DNA of 64,000 bases. Origin: Bartonella rattaustraliani AUST/NH4. Lineage in GTDB: Bacteria; Pseudomonadota; Alphaproteobacteria; Rhizobiales; Rhizobiaceae. The notes beneath the pieces are model-generated. The model had not been told where the DNA came from. It was given only the letters and a program-made list of their open reading frames with translations, and made no database searches. This document shows positions 44,627-54,835 of this stretch, piece after piece. The DNA lies in the NCBI RefSeq assembly GCF_000312565.1, contig NZ_CALW02000045.1, forward strand, positions 1-64,000, written 5' to 3'. Both the position numbers and the translations under genes were made by a program. How positions within the stretch are numbered: position 1 is the first letter of the stretch; every line of letters starts with the position of its first letter.

Positions 44627-45910
44627 ATGATTGCTTATAATTCGATTTCTCCAGGAGTTTCTTGGTATGAAGACAGTTTAGAAGAACGGTTTTCTTATCC
44701 GTTTTTGAGCGAAAAGATACAGTGTGATGTGGTGATTATTGGAGGGGGATTTACAGGGCTTTCGGCGGCTTATCATCTCGCTAAGGCTGGAGTGCATGTC
44801 GTTTTGTTGGAAGCATCACGTTTGGGTGATGGTGCGTCAGGGCGTAATGGGGGGCAATTGGGAACGGGACAGCGACAATGGGTGGAAACTCTCGAGAAAA
44901 AATATGGTTTTGAGCGAAGTAAGGCACTGTTTGATTTAGCAGAAGAAGCCAAAAGAGATATTTTATCTTGGTGTTCAAAACCAGATTTCCAGTGTGATTT
45001 TATGACAGGACAATTGTCCGTGACACATAAAAAACGTGAGCTCGTATCTTATCAACGGCATATTGAGACGATGCAACGTTATGGTTATCATAGTCTCACT
45101 TTTATGGGGAGAGATGAGACAGAAAAGCGGCTTGGTTCATCTTTTTATTGCGGTGGCATTTATGATGCAGATACTGGCCATATTAATCCCTTAAAGCTAG
45201 TTGTTTATTTGGCAAAAAAAGCAAAAAACGCTGGTGCTAAACTTTATGAGAAAACAAAGGTTCGTGCGGTGAATCGCAATGGGCGCAACTGGAACGTGAT
45301 AACAGAACAAGGCAATATAAAGGCTGAGCATGTTTTATTGGCAATCAACGCCTATAAACTTGGACTTCAGCATTTTGTTGAGAAAAATATTTTTTCTATC
45401 CGTTCTTATATTGGAGCAACTGAACCCTTACCAGAAGACAGTTCAATTCTTTTGGGAGGTGAATCGGTAGATGATTCTCGTTTTATGGTTCGTTACTTTC
45501 GCAAAAGCATTGATAATCGCTTATTATTTGGCGGAGTAGAAAGCTATGATAATCAGTATCCTACAAATTTAGATAAACGTATACGAAGGCAAATTGCGGA
45601 AATTTATCCTCATCTCCACTCTATAAATTTGACTCATCATTGGGGGGCAACAGTTGCTATTACGGTGGAACGTATGCCTTATGTTCGTCAACTGCACCCC
45701 GGTATCACTTATTGTGGTGGTTATTCAGGACATGGAGTGATGCTTGCACCTTTTATAGGGAAGTTATATGCTGAATGGTTAACAGGTAAGCGTGAACGCT
45801 TTACCACTTTTCAGAATTTGAAGATTTCATCCTTTCCAGGTGGAAGAGTTTTGCGTTATCCACTTGTATTTTTTGCAATGCATTGGTTTTCTTTGATGGA
45901 TCATTTTTAA
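44627..45910 (+). CDS. puuB: FAD-dependent amine oxidoreductase, gamma-glutamylputrescine oxidase-like
   Basis: The 427-residue DAO-family protein has an N-terminal leader SWYEDSLEE typical of PuuB/OrdL, the FAD dinucleotide fold CDVVIIGGGFTGLSAAYHLAKAG (residues about 32-53), ASGRNGGQLGTGQR, a central substrate domain with GGIYDADTGHINPLKLV, and the C-terminal GITYCGGYSGHGVMLAPFIGKL. It would oxidise the gamma-glutamyl amine made by the upstream synthetase. Its ATG is 12 nt after the synthetase stop. Confidence 0.85.
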   Translation: MIAYNSISPGVSWYEDSLEERFSYPFLSEKIQCDVVIIGGGFTGLSAAYHLAKAGVHVVLLEASRLGDGASGRNGGQLGTGQRQWVETLEKKYGFERSKALFDLAEEAKRDILSWCSKPDFQCDFMTGQLSVTHKKRELVSYQRHIETMQRYGYHSLTFMGRDETEKRLGSSFYCGGIYDADTGHINPLKLVVYLAKKAKNAGAKLYEKTKVRAVNRNGRNWNVITEQGNIKAEHVLLAINAYKLGLQHFVEKNIFSIRSYIGATEPLPEDSSILLGGESVDDSRFMVRYFRKSIDNRLLFGGVESYDNQYPTNLDKRIRRQIAEIYPHLHSINLTHHWGATVAITVERMPYVRQLHPGITYCGGYSGHGVMLAPFIGKLYAEWLTGKRERFTTFQNLKISSFPGGRVLRYPLVFFAMHWFSLMDHF

Positions 45911-46031
45911 TGGAATATTGTTTGAAATGGAGAAAATTAATGGCTTGTTTAGTATCTGTCTGTTTTAATGATTGAGAGCTTCTATAAATTATTTCAGCTT
46001 TCACTAATTGAATGGGAAAATAAACAAGTTC

Positions 46032-47507
46032 ATGGCACGTAAAATTATTCCAGTTTCTCCCTTTGATTGTGTTGTTTTTGGTGGCAATGGTGATTTGGCC
46101 TTGCGCAAACTTTTACCTGCTTTATACCATTGTCAGTGTGTTGGGCAATTGCGTGAGCCAACACGTATCATTGGAGTTTCGCGTTCTTCGTTGAGTCATG
46201 AAGAATATCAAAACTTTGTTCGTACTTCTTTAGAACAACATGTTCATCCAGAAGATCTTAACGAAGTTGAACGTGATCGTTTTCTTGCACGTTTGAGCTA
46301 TGTATCTCTTGATATCAATTCAAACCGAGGGTGGGAAGATTTAACTTTGTTATTGTCAAAAGATCCAGCTGATATCAGAGCTTTTTATTTTGCCGTTGGC
46401 TCATCACTTTTTGAGAATATCACGATGAAATTGGGGCAGAGCGGTTTGGTGACCCCACAAACACGGATTATCATTGAAAAACCTATTGGCTGGGATAGAA
46501 GGACAGCTGTTGAACTCAATGATATATTTGCAAAAGTATTTAGTGAAGATCAAATCTTTCGCATTGACCATTATCTTGGTAAGGAAACGGTTCAAAATTT
46601 GATGGCATTGCGGTTTGTTAATACACTTTATGAGCCCTTATGGAATTCTAACTATATTGATCATGTTCAAATAACGGTTGCCGAGTCTTTAGGCATAGAA
46701 GGGCGTGTAGAATATTATGAGAGTGCAGGTGCACTGCGTGATATGGTACAAAACCATATGCTACAATTGCTTTGTTTGGTTGCTATGGAAATTCCATTTA
46801 CCAACAATGCAAATGCTGTACGCGATGAAAAATTGAAAGTTTTGCATTCTTTAACACCTCTTAATATTCATAATGTGGAACAAAATACCGTACGTGGGCA
46901 GTATCTGTCTGGTTTATCGGAAGGGGGTGCTTTGAAATCTTATCTTGACGATCTTGGAAAAGAGGTCAGCCAGCGTGAAACATTTGTGGCATTGAAGGTT
47001 AAAATGAATAATTGGCGGTGGGCAGATACACCTTTTTATTTACGAACTGGTAAGCGCATGGCCACAAGGATGTCTGAAATTGTTGTTGTTTTTAAACCCA
47101 TCCCCCATAATATTTTTAAGACAAATTCAGATGAAATTTTTTCTAATCGGCTTATTATTCGTCTTCAACCTGATGAGGGTGTAAAACAATGGTTGATGAT
47201 TAAGGACCCTGGCCCTGGGGGTATGCGATTTCGTCATATTCCATTAGATATGCGTTTTGCCTCTGCATTTTCTCAACGTAACCCTGATGCTTATGAACGT
47301 TTATTGATGGACGTTATTCGTGGAGATCAAACATTGTTTATGCGTCGTGATGAAGTTGAGGCTGCTTGGCATTGGATTGATCCAATTCTTGCAGGATGGG
47401 AAGCAATAAAACAGCCTCTTCATGGTTATCGCGCTGGTTCATGGGGGCCATCTGCGTCAACATTTTTGCTGGAACGGGATGGACGTGTATGGAACAACTT
47501 AATTTAG
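46032..47507 (+). CDS. zwf: glucose-6-phosphate 1-dehydrogenase
   Basis: The 491-residue enzyme makes 6-phosphogluconolactone and NADPH. It has the coenzyme loop FGGNGDLALRKLLPALYH (residues about 15-32), the catalytic His block RIDHYLGKETVQNLMALRF, the EKPIGWD Lys, and RTGKRMATRMSEIVVVFK. The chosen start is MARKIIPVSP; a TTG eight codons earlier is less likely. It heads the rhizobial zwf-pgl-edd operon order. With edd broken, the lactone and NADPH can feed only the oxidative pentose phosphate branch, if a 6-phosphogluconate dehydrogenase is encoded elsewhere. Confidence 0.96.
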   Translation: MARKIIPVSPFDCVVFGGNGDLALRKLLPALYHCQCVGQLREPTRIIGVSRSSLSHEEYQNFVRTSLEQHVHPEDLNEVERDRFLARLSYVSLDINSNRGWEDLTLLLSKDPADIRAFYFAVGSSLFENITMKLGQSGLVTPQTRIIIEKPIGWDRRTAVELNDIFAKVFSEDQIFRIDHYLGKETVQNLMALRFVNTLYEPLWNSNYIDHVQITVAESLGIEGRVEYYESAGALRDMVQNHMLQLLCLVAMEIPFTNNANAVRDEKLKVLHSLTPLNIHNVEQNTVRGQYLSGLSEGGALKSYLDDLGKEVSQRETFVALKVKMNNWRWADTPFYLRTGKRMATRMSEIVVVFKPIPHNIFKTNSDEIFSNRLIIRLQPDEGVKQWLMIKDPGPGGMRFRHIPLDMRFASAFSQRNPDAYERLLMDVIRGDQTLFMRRDEVEAAWHWIDPILAGWEAIKQPLHGYRAGSWGPSASTFLLERDGRVWNNLI

Positions 47508-47517
47508 AGCAATAAAT

Positions 47518-48270
47518 ATGCATGGAATGAATATTGATCGTTTAAATTTTGAAACACCTAAGACTTTGGCTTTAGCACTGGCCGATCGTGTTGCAGCGGA
47601 ACTGAGTGTGTCTGTTCTTGAGCGCAAAAGAGCAATTTTAGCGGTTTCTGGGGGCAAAACACCAGAACTGTTTTTTCATTATTTATCAAAAGCTGATATT
47701 GATTGGCAAAATATTATCATTACTTTGGTTGATGAACGTTTTGTTCCTGTGCACCATGAGCGTTCAAATGAACATATGGTACGGTGTCATTTATTGCAAA
47801 ACTTTGCAGCGAAAGCACGTTTTATAGGCCTTTATCATAAAGCAATCACTGCTGAACTTGCTGCTTTTTCTGCAGCAAGTCGTATCAATACTTTACCAAG
47901 ACCTTTTGATGTTACTGTTTTAGGAATGGGAACGGATGGACATACTGCTTCCTTTTTTCCTGGTGCTGACCGTTTGAAGCAAGCGCTTGATCTTCAAACA
48001 CAAGCGCTTGTTTTACCACTTCATGTGAAGGGTGTTCTTGATCAAAGACTTTCGCTGACTTTGCCTGTTATCATACAGTCTCGTTGTCTTGTTCTCCATT
48101 TTGAAGGCAATCAAAAACGCGATTGTTTTGAGGCAGCCTGTCAAGATGGACCTGAAATGGAAATGCCTGTTAGAGCAGTTTTGCGTCATGCGCATCATCT
48201 TGTTCAAGTTTATTGGTCACCGGCTGAAAACGAAATCAGCGAGAAAAACCATGATACGGATATACAATAG
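47518..48270 (+). CDS. pgl: 6-phosphogluconolactonase
   Basis: The 250-residue protein of the NagB/SugarP isomerase fold (DevB type) has LAVSGGKTPELFFHYLS near residues 40-56, TLVDERFVP, VLGMGTDGHTASFFPGAD (active-site His), and a long C-terminal domain. It hydrolyses 6-phosphogluconolactone. It starts 10 nt after zwf; ATG at 47518 or 47527 are both possible starts. Confidence 0.94.
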   Translation: MHGMNIDRLNFETPKTLALALADRVAAELSVSVLERKRAILAVSGGKTPELFFHYLSKADIDWQNIIITLVDERFVPVHHERSNEHMVRCHLLQNFAAKARFIGLYHKAITAELAAFSAASRINTLPRPFDVTVLGMGTDGHTASFFPGADRLKQALDLQTQALVLPLHVKGVLDQRLSLTLPVIIQSRCLVLHFEGNQKRDCFEAACQDGPEMEMPVRAVLRHAHHLVQVYWSPAENEISEKNHDTDIQ

Positions 48271-48321
48271 ACAGGCATCTCAGCTTTGATGATGAGATGC
48301 ATAAGTAAGGGGGGAATAAAC

Positions 48322-50411
48322 ATGAAACTTTCTAAAACAATTGCTACGGTTATACAAAGGATTTATGAACGCTCTCAACCAACAAGAGAAATTTATTTAG
48401 ACCGTATTGCGAAGGCACAGGAAAATCGTCTCAAGCGGAGTTTTTTGGGCTGTGCCAATCAGGTTCATGGTTTTGCAGCTTGTGGTCCAATAGATAAAGA
48501 GCGTTTAAAACATAATATTGTTGGAAACATTGGTATTATTACTGCGTATAATGACGTACTTTCAGCGCATCAACCTTTTGAGTCTTTTCCTTATTTAATT
48601 AAAGAGGTTGCTCGTATGGCTGGTGGTGTGGCACGCTTAGAAGTAACAAGCCGGTCCCATCATTATATTTGCCAGCTCTCAATGTTGCGACAGATCTTGC
48701 ATTAAGACGGTTCATAAGAGCCATTTTTAATCCTTTCTTATACAAATTTAATCCACACACTCATCCGCTTGTGAGGTGCAAGTGAGTGGTTTTGATTGAT
48801 TCAACATAAGCAGGTTTGAAATAAGAGAATCTTACGTTATTCGGGACTCTCATTCAACATGCAAAACAGTGAATTATCATTATAAATCAATACCTTGTTA
48901 CATGTAGCTGGTGGTGTGCCTGCAATGTGTGATGGCGTGACACAAGGCTATGCTGGGATAGAGCTTTCCCTTTTTTCACGTGATGTGATTGCAATGGCGA
49001 CAGGCTAGGCTTATCATACGATACGTTTGATCCTGCATTGTATCTTGGGGTTTGTGATAAAATTGTTCCTGGCTTAGTGATTGGAGCGCTCACATTTGGT
49101 CATTTACCAGGAATTTTTGTTCCTGCTGGCCCCATGACCAGTGGCCAAGGCAATGATGAAAAAGCAAAAATGCGCCAGCTTTATGCAGAAAATAAGATAG
49201 ATTGCCAAGCATTATTGGAATCAGAAGCACGTTCTTATCATGGTCCAGGAACATGTACATTTTATGGGACCGCTAATTCAAATCAGATGATACTGGAGAT
49301 GATGGGGCTACACATGTTTGGAGTCTCTTTCATCAATGCAAATACACCATTGCGTGATGCTTTAACAAAGGAATCTACGAGGCGTGTGCTTGAAATGGCT
49401 GTTCTTGGTGATAATTATAAGCCACTTGGAATGATCGTAGATGAGCGTTCTTTCGTGAATGCTATTGTAGGATTGAATGCAACAGGAGGGTCTACCAATC
49501 ATGCCATTCATTTGATTGCTATGGCGGCTGCGTGTGGTATTCAATTAACATGGCATGATATTACAGAAATTTCGTCCGTTGTACCTCTTTTGGTACGGAT
49601 TTATCCTAATGGTCTGGCTGATATCAACCACTTTCATGCAGCTGGTGGTATGGGTTTTGTTATTCACGAGCTTATTGAAGCGGGATTAGTGCATGAAGAT
49701 ATTTGTACAGTTTTTGGGAAAGACCTTAATGCCTATGCCATTGATGCAAAATTTTGCGCTGATGGTCGTGCGGTGCGTGAGCTTGCTCTTCGTGAAAGTG
49801 GCAATCATAAGATCTTAGCAGGGTGGAGAAAACCATTTCAACCTGATGGTGGTATTCGTGTTTTAGCGGGAGATTTGGGGACAGCTATTATGAAATTTTC
49901 AGCTGTTCAACCTGAGCATTGGCGAATTGAAGCACCCGTTCTTGTCTTTAATGATCAAGAAGAATTGCAAAAAGCTTTTAAAGCTGGAGAGTTGAATGAT
50001 AAAAACTTTATTGCGGTTATTCGTTATCAAGGGCCCAAAGCCAATGGTATGCCAGAGCTTCACGAATTGACAACAATTTTAGGGGTTTTACAAGATCGCG
50101 GTCAGAAGGTCGCGTTGGTAACAGATGGACGTATGTCAGGTGCCTCAAGAAAAATTCTTGCGGCAATCCATGTGATACCAGAGGCTTTGGATAATGGTCC
50201 GCTTGCACGTTTACAAGATGGTGACATTGTTTGTCTTGATGCCCATGCAGGAAAATTAGCACTTTTGGAAGATATCGCAAAATTTCATGCATGAACAGTC
50301 ATGTTTCTTGATCTTTCAAAGAATGAAGATGGTGTTGGGCGTGAACGGTTTCATGTTTTTCGTCAATCTGTTAATCGTGCAGATCAAGGAGCTTCTGTTT
50401 TTAGGGTGTAA
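48322..50411 (+). pseudogene. edd: 6-phosphogluconate dehydratase, broken by an integrase insertion, a frameshift and a nonsense codon
   Basis: The 5' part (48322-48633) has HGFAACGP and IITAYNDVLSAHQP. About 267 bp of integrase-derived DNA then interrupt the gene between GGVA and [12 protein letters not shown]. After 48901 the frame resumes ([29 protein letters not shown]) but shifts near 49005. The third segment covers [47 protein letters not shown], and [13 protein letters not shown] to a TGA at 50292. That TGA is probably a mutated CGA, since the same frame continues to 50411 with the normal C-terminal part (LDLSKNEDGVGRERFHVF). Three independent lesions make it non-functional. The N-terminal ribosome site (AAGGGGGG) is intact. 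Confidence 0.93.
48634..48900 (-). repeat. integrase 5'-end fragment inserted in edd
   Basis: On the plus strand CACGCTTA then AACAAGCCGG and CCATCATTATATTTGCCAGC match about 1851-1905 of the intact integrase locus, and the similarity continues through the int start and its 5' flank with few changes to the boundary motif TATAAATCAATACCTTG (48881-48897). edd coding sequence resumes within 3 nt after it, which fixes that end of the unit. This is the least diverged remnant, so the most recent. Confidence 0.92.
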
Positions 50412-50465
50412 ACAAAGCGGGCAAAGAAAAAAAGACTGCCTGTGCAACAAAAATGTACAAAGTCC

Positions 50466-51365
50466 TTAAAATTTGGGCACAGGGAGATTATTTATCCGGG
50501 CAGCAGTTTTCAGTGTATTGACCATGAGCATGGCAATAGTCATAGGTCCAACGCCTCCTGGAACAGGGGTGATTGCGGTGGTTTTTCCTTTTACTGCTTC
50601 AAAATCGACATCACCAACAAGACGCGTTTCCCCCACACCCTTTTCTGGTGCTGCAATGCGGTTAATACCAACATCAATAACAATCGCCCCCTTTTTAACC
50701 CAATTTTCTTTAATCATTTGTGGGCGGCCTACCGCTGCCACTAAAATATCAGCGCTACGACAGACATCATCAAGGTCACGTGTACGACTGTGGGCAATTG
50801 TGACGGTGGCATTAGCGGCTGTGAGGAGGGTAGCCATAGGTTTACCGACAATATTAGAGCGTCCAACGACAACGGCATCAAGACCAGATAAATCTCGTCC
50901 GCATTTTTTTTCGATCATCATCATAGCACCGGCTGGTGTGCAGGGAATGATAGTATCTTCCAACGCGTTTGCTGCGAGCTTTCCTATATTGATGTAATGA
51001 AAACCATCAACATCTTTTTGAACAGCAATAGCTTGTGTTATATGGTTCGTATTCATATGGGCAGGCAAGGGAAGTTGTACCAAAATACCGTGGATTTTAG
51101 GGTCAGAATTTAATGTTGCAATGAGTTGAAGGAGTTCTTTTTCTTGTGTTTCTCGGGAAACCATATGTTTAATGGAAAAAAAACCACATTCTTCTGCTTT
51201 TTTGCTCTTTGAAGCGACATATACTTGGCTTGCAGGGTCATCTCCAACAATGATAACGGCTATACCTGGTTGTATATTATAGTTATTGCGGAGTTTTGTT
51301 GTTTCAGTCTTAACTTTTACAATGATCTCTTCAGCAAGCTTTTTTCCGTCGATAATATTTTTCAT
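50466..51365 (-). CDS. folD: bifunctional methylenetetrahydrofolate dehydrogenase/cyclohydrolase
   Basis: The 299-residue protein has [15 protein letters not shown] with the catalytic Lys (residues about 52-66), [23 protein letters not shown], the dinucleotide loop [16 protein letters not shown], and [22 protein letters not shown]. It interconverts one-carbon folates. The start is the conserved [14 protein letters not shown], with AAGGATC 6-7 nt upstream; the frame extends 57 codons back through AT-rich DNA without a ribosome site. Confidence 0.95.
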   Translation of the reverse strand: MKNIIDGKKLAEEIIVKVKTETTKLRNNYNIQPGIAVIIVGDDPASQVYVASKSKKAEECGFFSIKHMVSRETQEKELLQLIATLNSDPKIHGILVQLPLPAHMNTNHITQAIAVQKDVDGFHYINIGKLAANALEDTIIPCTPAGAMMMIEKKCGRDLSGLDAVVVGRSNIVGKPMATLLTAANATVTIAHSRTRDLDDVCRSADILVAAVGRPQMIKENWVKKGAIVIDVGINRIAAPEKGVGETRLVGDVDFEAVKGKTTAITPVPGGVGPMTIAMLMVNTLKTAARINNLPVPKF

Positions 51366-51673
51366 GAGAGAGATCCTTTCGGTAGAGCTGTTTGTTTTCT
51401 TATAAAAAAATTCTGATACGCAATAGCACTTTGTAGCAATATTTATATGAAAACTGTAAGAATTGAGATATTTTATAATTTTATATGACTTTAGAATAAG
51501 TGTTTTGTAAAGAAGCAGCAATATTGCTGTTTTCATAAACTTTGGATAAAAACAAGAATAATGAAGTTATGAAATGAAATATAGTGTAATTTTAAAATTG
51601 TAAGAATTTTCTTAACAATCATTTAAATTTGCTTTTGACCTATTTTATAAGGCTGAAAATGTAGAGGAAGATT
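51366..51673. other. divergent intergenic region folD/asmA
   Basis: An AT-rich promoter-bearing stretch with no supported gene. Confidence 0.5.
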
Positions 51674-53584
51674 GTGCGCGTCAGAATAATAAAATTTTTG
51701 AGCGGAATTTTTATTACAATTATTTTTTTGTTTGAGGTCGGTATTCTTGCTTTACCTTATATTGTGTCAACAGATACGATTCGTGTGCGTTTAGCACAGG
51801 ACTTGAGTGCGTGGACAGGGTATAATGTACAATTGCGCGATCCTCCGCGATTGAATCTCTTTCCTTATCCTAAAGTATTTCTTTCTGGTGTTATTTTAAC
51901 ATCAAAAATAAATAACGTTGTACCGTTAATGGAAGCGGAATCAATAGAAGTTGACCTTTCTTTGATAGATCTCCTTTGGGGCTCTGTTTCTTTTTCAGAG
52001 ACACGCATTGTACAACCACAGTTTATTATGGAAAAGCCCATTAAAACAGTGGCTGATTTTTTTGAGAGATTTTCACGCTCACAAGGTGCGTTCGGATTAG
52101 CAATACGCAATGCTCGTGAAATATTGACGCATAATTCGGAGCAGCGAGATATAGAGCGCTTTTTGAAACAACCTTTTGGGCGGATTGTCATCGAAAATGG
52201 TGTACTTTTGTATCATGATAATTGTTCCAGTATGGCAGAAAAAATAACGGGATTAGATGCAACTTTAGATTGGCCGGAATTGATGCAGGAAGCGCGATTT
52301 CGTGCAACGGCTCGTTGGCGAGGAGAATTGACAAAATTGTCCATTGAGGCCGATAAAGCATTGCTGCTTTTAGCAGGAGGAAAAAGTCAGATTAAGGCAA
52401 GTCTTAATTCTGTGCGTGGTGGTATCACCTTTAGCGGGCAGGCACAATTATCTGAATATTATATTTTTGACGGAAAGATATCAATGCGTTCTCCGGGTTG
52501 GAATCAGACATTGAATTGGATTGGAGGGACTTGGACTGAAGGAATTAGGATTGGAGGCAATCAGCTTTGGGGACACAGATTAAAAGCACCTGTTGTGTGG
52601 GAGTCTCGTTTTTTAGCGCGACCAATGCATATCCAAATGAATAATGTTACATTTCAGATGGGGACAACAAGTGCACGTGGCGCTTTAGAACTTGATTTCC
52701 AGGATTATGTTCCAATTATAATGGGCTCTTTAGCATTTGATAATTTGGATTTTAACCTTTTGGGATCGATATTTTCTCCCATGAAAGAGAATCGTTTATT
52801 TTTTGATATGACAATTTTTGATCATATTGGGGTAGATATCCGTCTTTCTGCACCGCAAGCAAAAATAGGGAATATTCCGCTTGCTGATTTAGCTGTTGCA
52901 ATACAAATGAGAAATGGGCGTGGTATTTTTGATATTGGACACGCTCATATTTTTGGTGGCTTGCTTCAAAGTAATGTCGAAATTACATCATCTGGCAAGA
53001 AAGTGCGGATTAAAGGGCGTGTTTCAGGGACTTCCATTGAGGCGCAGGATGTTTCAGAGGCTTTAGGAATTTTTCCATTTGCACAAACCAAAGCGCATTT
53101 TACGATGACGTTGCAAACGCTTGCTGGTTCTTGGTTAGAATTTTTTGCAAAAATGCGGGGTGAATTAGCACTCAATATGTCTTTTGGACGGCTATTAGGA
53201 TATGATATGCATGATTTACACGCAAAACTTTCAGAAAATGAGCAGTTTCTTTTAAAGAATAACAAGGCTCTTTCAACAGATTTTGATCGTTGGGATATTA
53301 AAACAAATTTTTCAGATGGTATGATAAAGATAACAGAGTCATTGCTACGTACAGCAGATTGGAGCTTATCTATTCAAGGTGCAATAGCGACTGCTTTTGC
53401 TAAGAAACAGCAAAGTGAATGGACACTGCAAGCACAATTACAAAAAAACAACAGTTCAAAAACGCATTGTAGAGATATTGAATGCCTCGTAAATAGCCTT
53501 ACATGGCCCTTTATCTTTTCTCTTCATTCTAAAGGGCAAGATTATAGTAATTTTTGGGTTAAAAGGAATATTGATACAGATTGA
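51674..53584 (+). CDS. AsmA-family protein
   Basis: The 636-residue protein has one N-terminal membrane anchor (IIKFLSGIFITIIFLFEVGILAL, residues 5-27) and a long beta-rich periplasmic part typical of AsmA/TamB-like bridge proteins: WTGYNVQLRDPPRLNLFPYPKVFLSGVIL near the N-terminus and RGELALNMSFGRLLGYD in the C-terminal domain. Such proteins act in envelope lipid transport or outer-membrane assembly. It starts with GTG, preceded by GAGGAAG. The neighbour folD is divergent. Confidence 0.85.
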   Translation: MRVRIIKFLSGIFITIIFLFEVGILALPYIVSTDTIRVRLAQDLSAWTGYNVQLRDPPRLNLFPYPKVFLSGVILTSKINNVVPLMEAESIEVDLSLIDLLWGSVSFSETRIVQPQFIMEKPIKTVADFFERFSRSQGAFGLAIRNAREILTHNSEQRDIERFLKQPFGRIVIENGVLLYHDNCSSMAEKITGLDATLDWPELMQEARFRATARWRGELTKLSIEADKALLLLAGGKSQIKASLNSVRGGITFSGQAQLSEYYIFDGKISMRSPGWNQTLNWIGGTWTEGIRIGGNQLWGHRLKAPVVWESRFLARPMHIQMNNVTFQMGTTSARGALELDFQDYVPIIMGSLAFDNLDFNLLGSIFSPMKENRLFFDMTIFDHIGVDIRLSAPQAKIGNIPLADLAVAIQMRNGRGIFDIGHAHIFGGLLQSNVEITSSGKKVRIKGRVSGTSIEAQDVSEALGIFPFAQTKAHFTMTLQTLAGSWLEFFAKMRGELALNMSFGRLLGYDMHDLHAKLSENEQFLLKNNKALSTDFDRWDIKTNFSDGMIKITESLLRTADWSLSIQGAIATAFAKKQQSEWTLQAQLQKNNSSKTHCRDIECLVNSLTWPFIFSLHSKGQDYSNFWVKRNIDTD

Positions 53585-53665
53585 GTTTCGTTCTGCATAA
53601 CTGACAAGAATTTGAGAAAATTATTTTAAAATATGGTTTCAGGTATAAATTAGTATATTTCTCAA

Positions 53666-53806
53666 TCAAACCTGAGAAGAAATGCCATAACCATCTTTAG
53701 AAATTATGTGGTTTCCATCTGCAACAACAGAGCCGATGCCTACAGTAATAAGAATAAAGGCTAGGAAGGTGGTAACAGTAATGATTGTTGCTTTTTTAGC
53801 AGACAT
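53666..53806 (-). CDS. small single-pass membrane protein
   Basis: A 46-residue reading frame has ATG, a GGAGAG ribosome site 7 nt upstream, a basic start (MSAKKAT), one membrane helix (IITVTTFLAFILITVGIGSVV), and a short polar tail ending SSQV. The composition and ribosome site look real, though it is short. It sits between convergent asmA and rsmE and does not resemble a shadow of either. No function is assigned. Confidence 0.6.
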   Translation of the reverse strand: MSAKKATIITVTTFLAFILITVGIGSVVADGNHIISKDGYGISSQV

Positions 53807-54020
53807 ATTTTCTCTCCAATCATGTGATCAAACACTGAATGCAATGGTGAATAAGTATATTATTATAAAAAAGATAGAATCACTTAAATGCTCTCTTTGT
53901 TCCCACAATTATTTCATAAAACTAAAAAAACTCTATAATTCTATAGATATAATTTTTTCCCTTTGTTATATCTTTTTCCTCATTTTTTAGGTGACACGAG
54001 CGAGCTTTGGTACGATTTTT

Positions 54021-54764
54021 ATGCGTATAAATTATAAACTTAAAAGGTTATTTATTCTACAGCCACTTGCTTTGAATGAAGAAATAAAAATAGAGGGTGC
54101 GCAAGCCTCTTATCTTATACGTGTTTTGCGTATGCGGGAAGGTGCTGAAATTTTACTTTTTAATGGACAAGATGGTGAATGGCTTGCTAGACTCATTATG
54201 GTTGAAAAAAAATTTGTTGTGGTTCGGGTTATCCATCAAGAAAGACTACAAACAGCGTATTCGAATCTTATTTACTGTTTTTCTCCACTCAAAAATGCCC
54301 GTTTGGATTATATGGTGCAGAAAGCTGTGGAAATGGGGGTATCGGTTCTGCAACCTGTTGTAACACATCATACACAAGTGACACGTATTAATATGGCGCG
54401 TATGGAGGCTAATGTTATTGAAGCTTCTGAGCAGTGCGGCATTTTATCTTTGCCCGAGTGCTTATCTGCCGTGTCGTTGGCAAAATTGTTGTCATGTTGG
54501 GATGAGACACAGCCTTTATTTTTTTGTGATGAAACGCATAAATCGCATAATGTATTGCCTCTTTTAAAAAAACATGAAATGACTAGACCAGGTGTTCTGA
54601 TTGGACCAGAAGGTGGATTTAGTGAAGAGGAGCATAAGTTTTTAAAAAAACATCCGTTTGTGATTCCGATATCATTAGGTCCGCGTATTTTACGCGCTGA
54701 CACTGCAGCTGTTGCTGCTCTGGCTCTTCTTAATGCGACAAGAGGGGATTGGTTAATTGATTGA
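54021..54764 (+). CDS. rsmE: 16S rRNA (uracil-1498-N3)-methyltransferase
   Basis: The 247-residue SPOUT enzyme has an N-terminal PUA-like domain (residues about 1-75) and a C-terminal knot with MVQKAVEMGVSVLQPVVT, LIGPEGGFSEEEHKFL, and ISLGPRILRADTAAVAAL, the SAM-binding loops of RsmE. It methylates U1498 of 16S rRNA. The frame is open from a GTG at 53991; the ATG at 54021 (MRINYKLKRLFI) fits the usual family start. Confidence 0.9.
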   Translation: MRINYKLKRLFILQPLALNEEIKIEGAQASYLIRVLRMREGAEILLFNGQDGEWLARLIMVEKKFVVVRVIHQERLQTAYSNLIYCFSPLKNARLDYMVQKAVEMGVSVLQPVVTHHTQVTRINMARMEANVIEASEQCGILSLPECLSAVSLAKLLSCWDETQPLFFCDETHKSHNVLPLLKKHEMTRPGVLIGPEGGFSEEEHKFLKKHPFVIPISLGPRILRADTAAVAALALLNATRGDWLID

Positions 54765-54835
54765 GAAATAGACATCTGTAGAACATTCTACAATTCATTT
54801 AAAATGATGGAACTTATGATGGGATAGAGTAAGTT

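Noticed and set aside
48618-48916. 12-bp target-site duplication GCTGGTGGTGTG around the edd insertion
   Set aside because: Edd proteins naturally contain two neighbouring GGV motifs here, so the repeat is probably native coding sequence and not created by the insertion.
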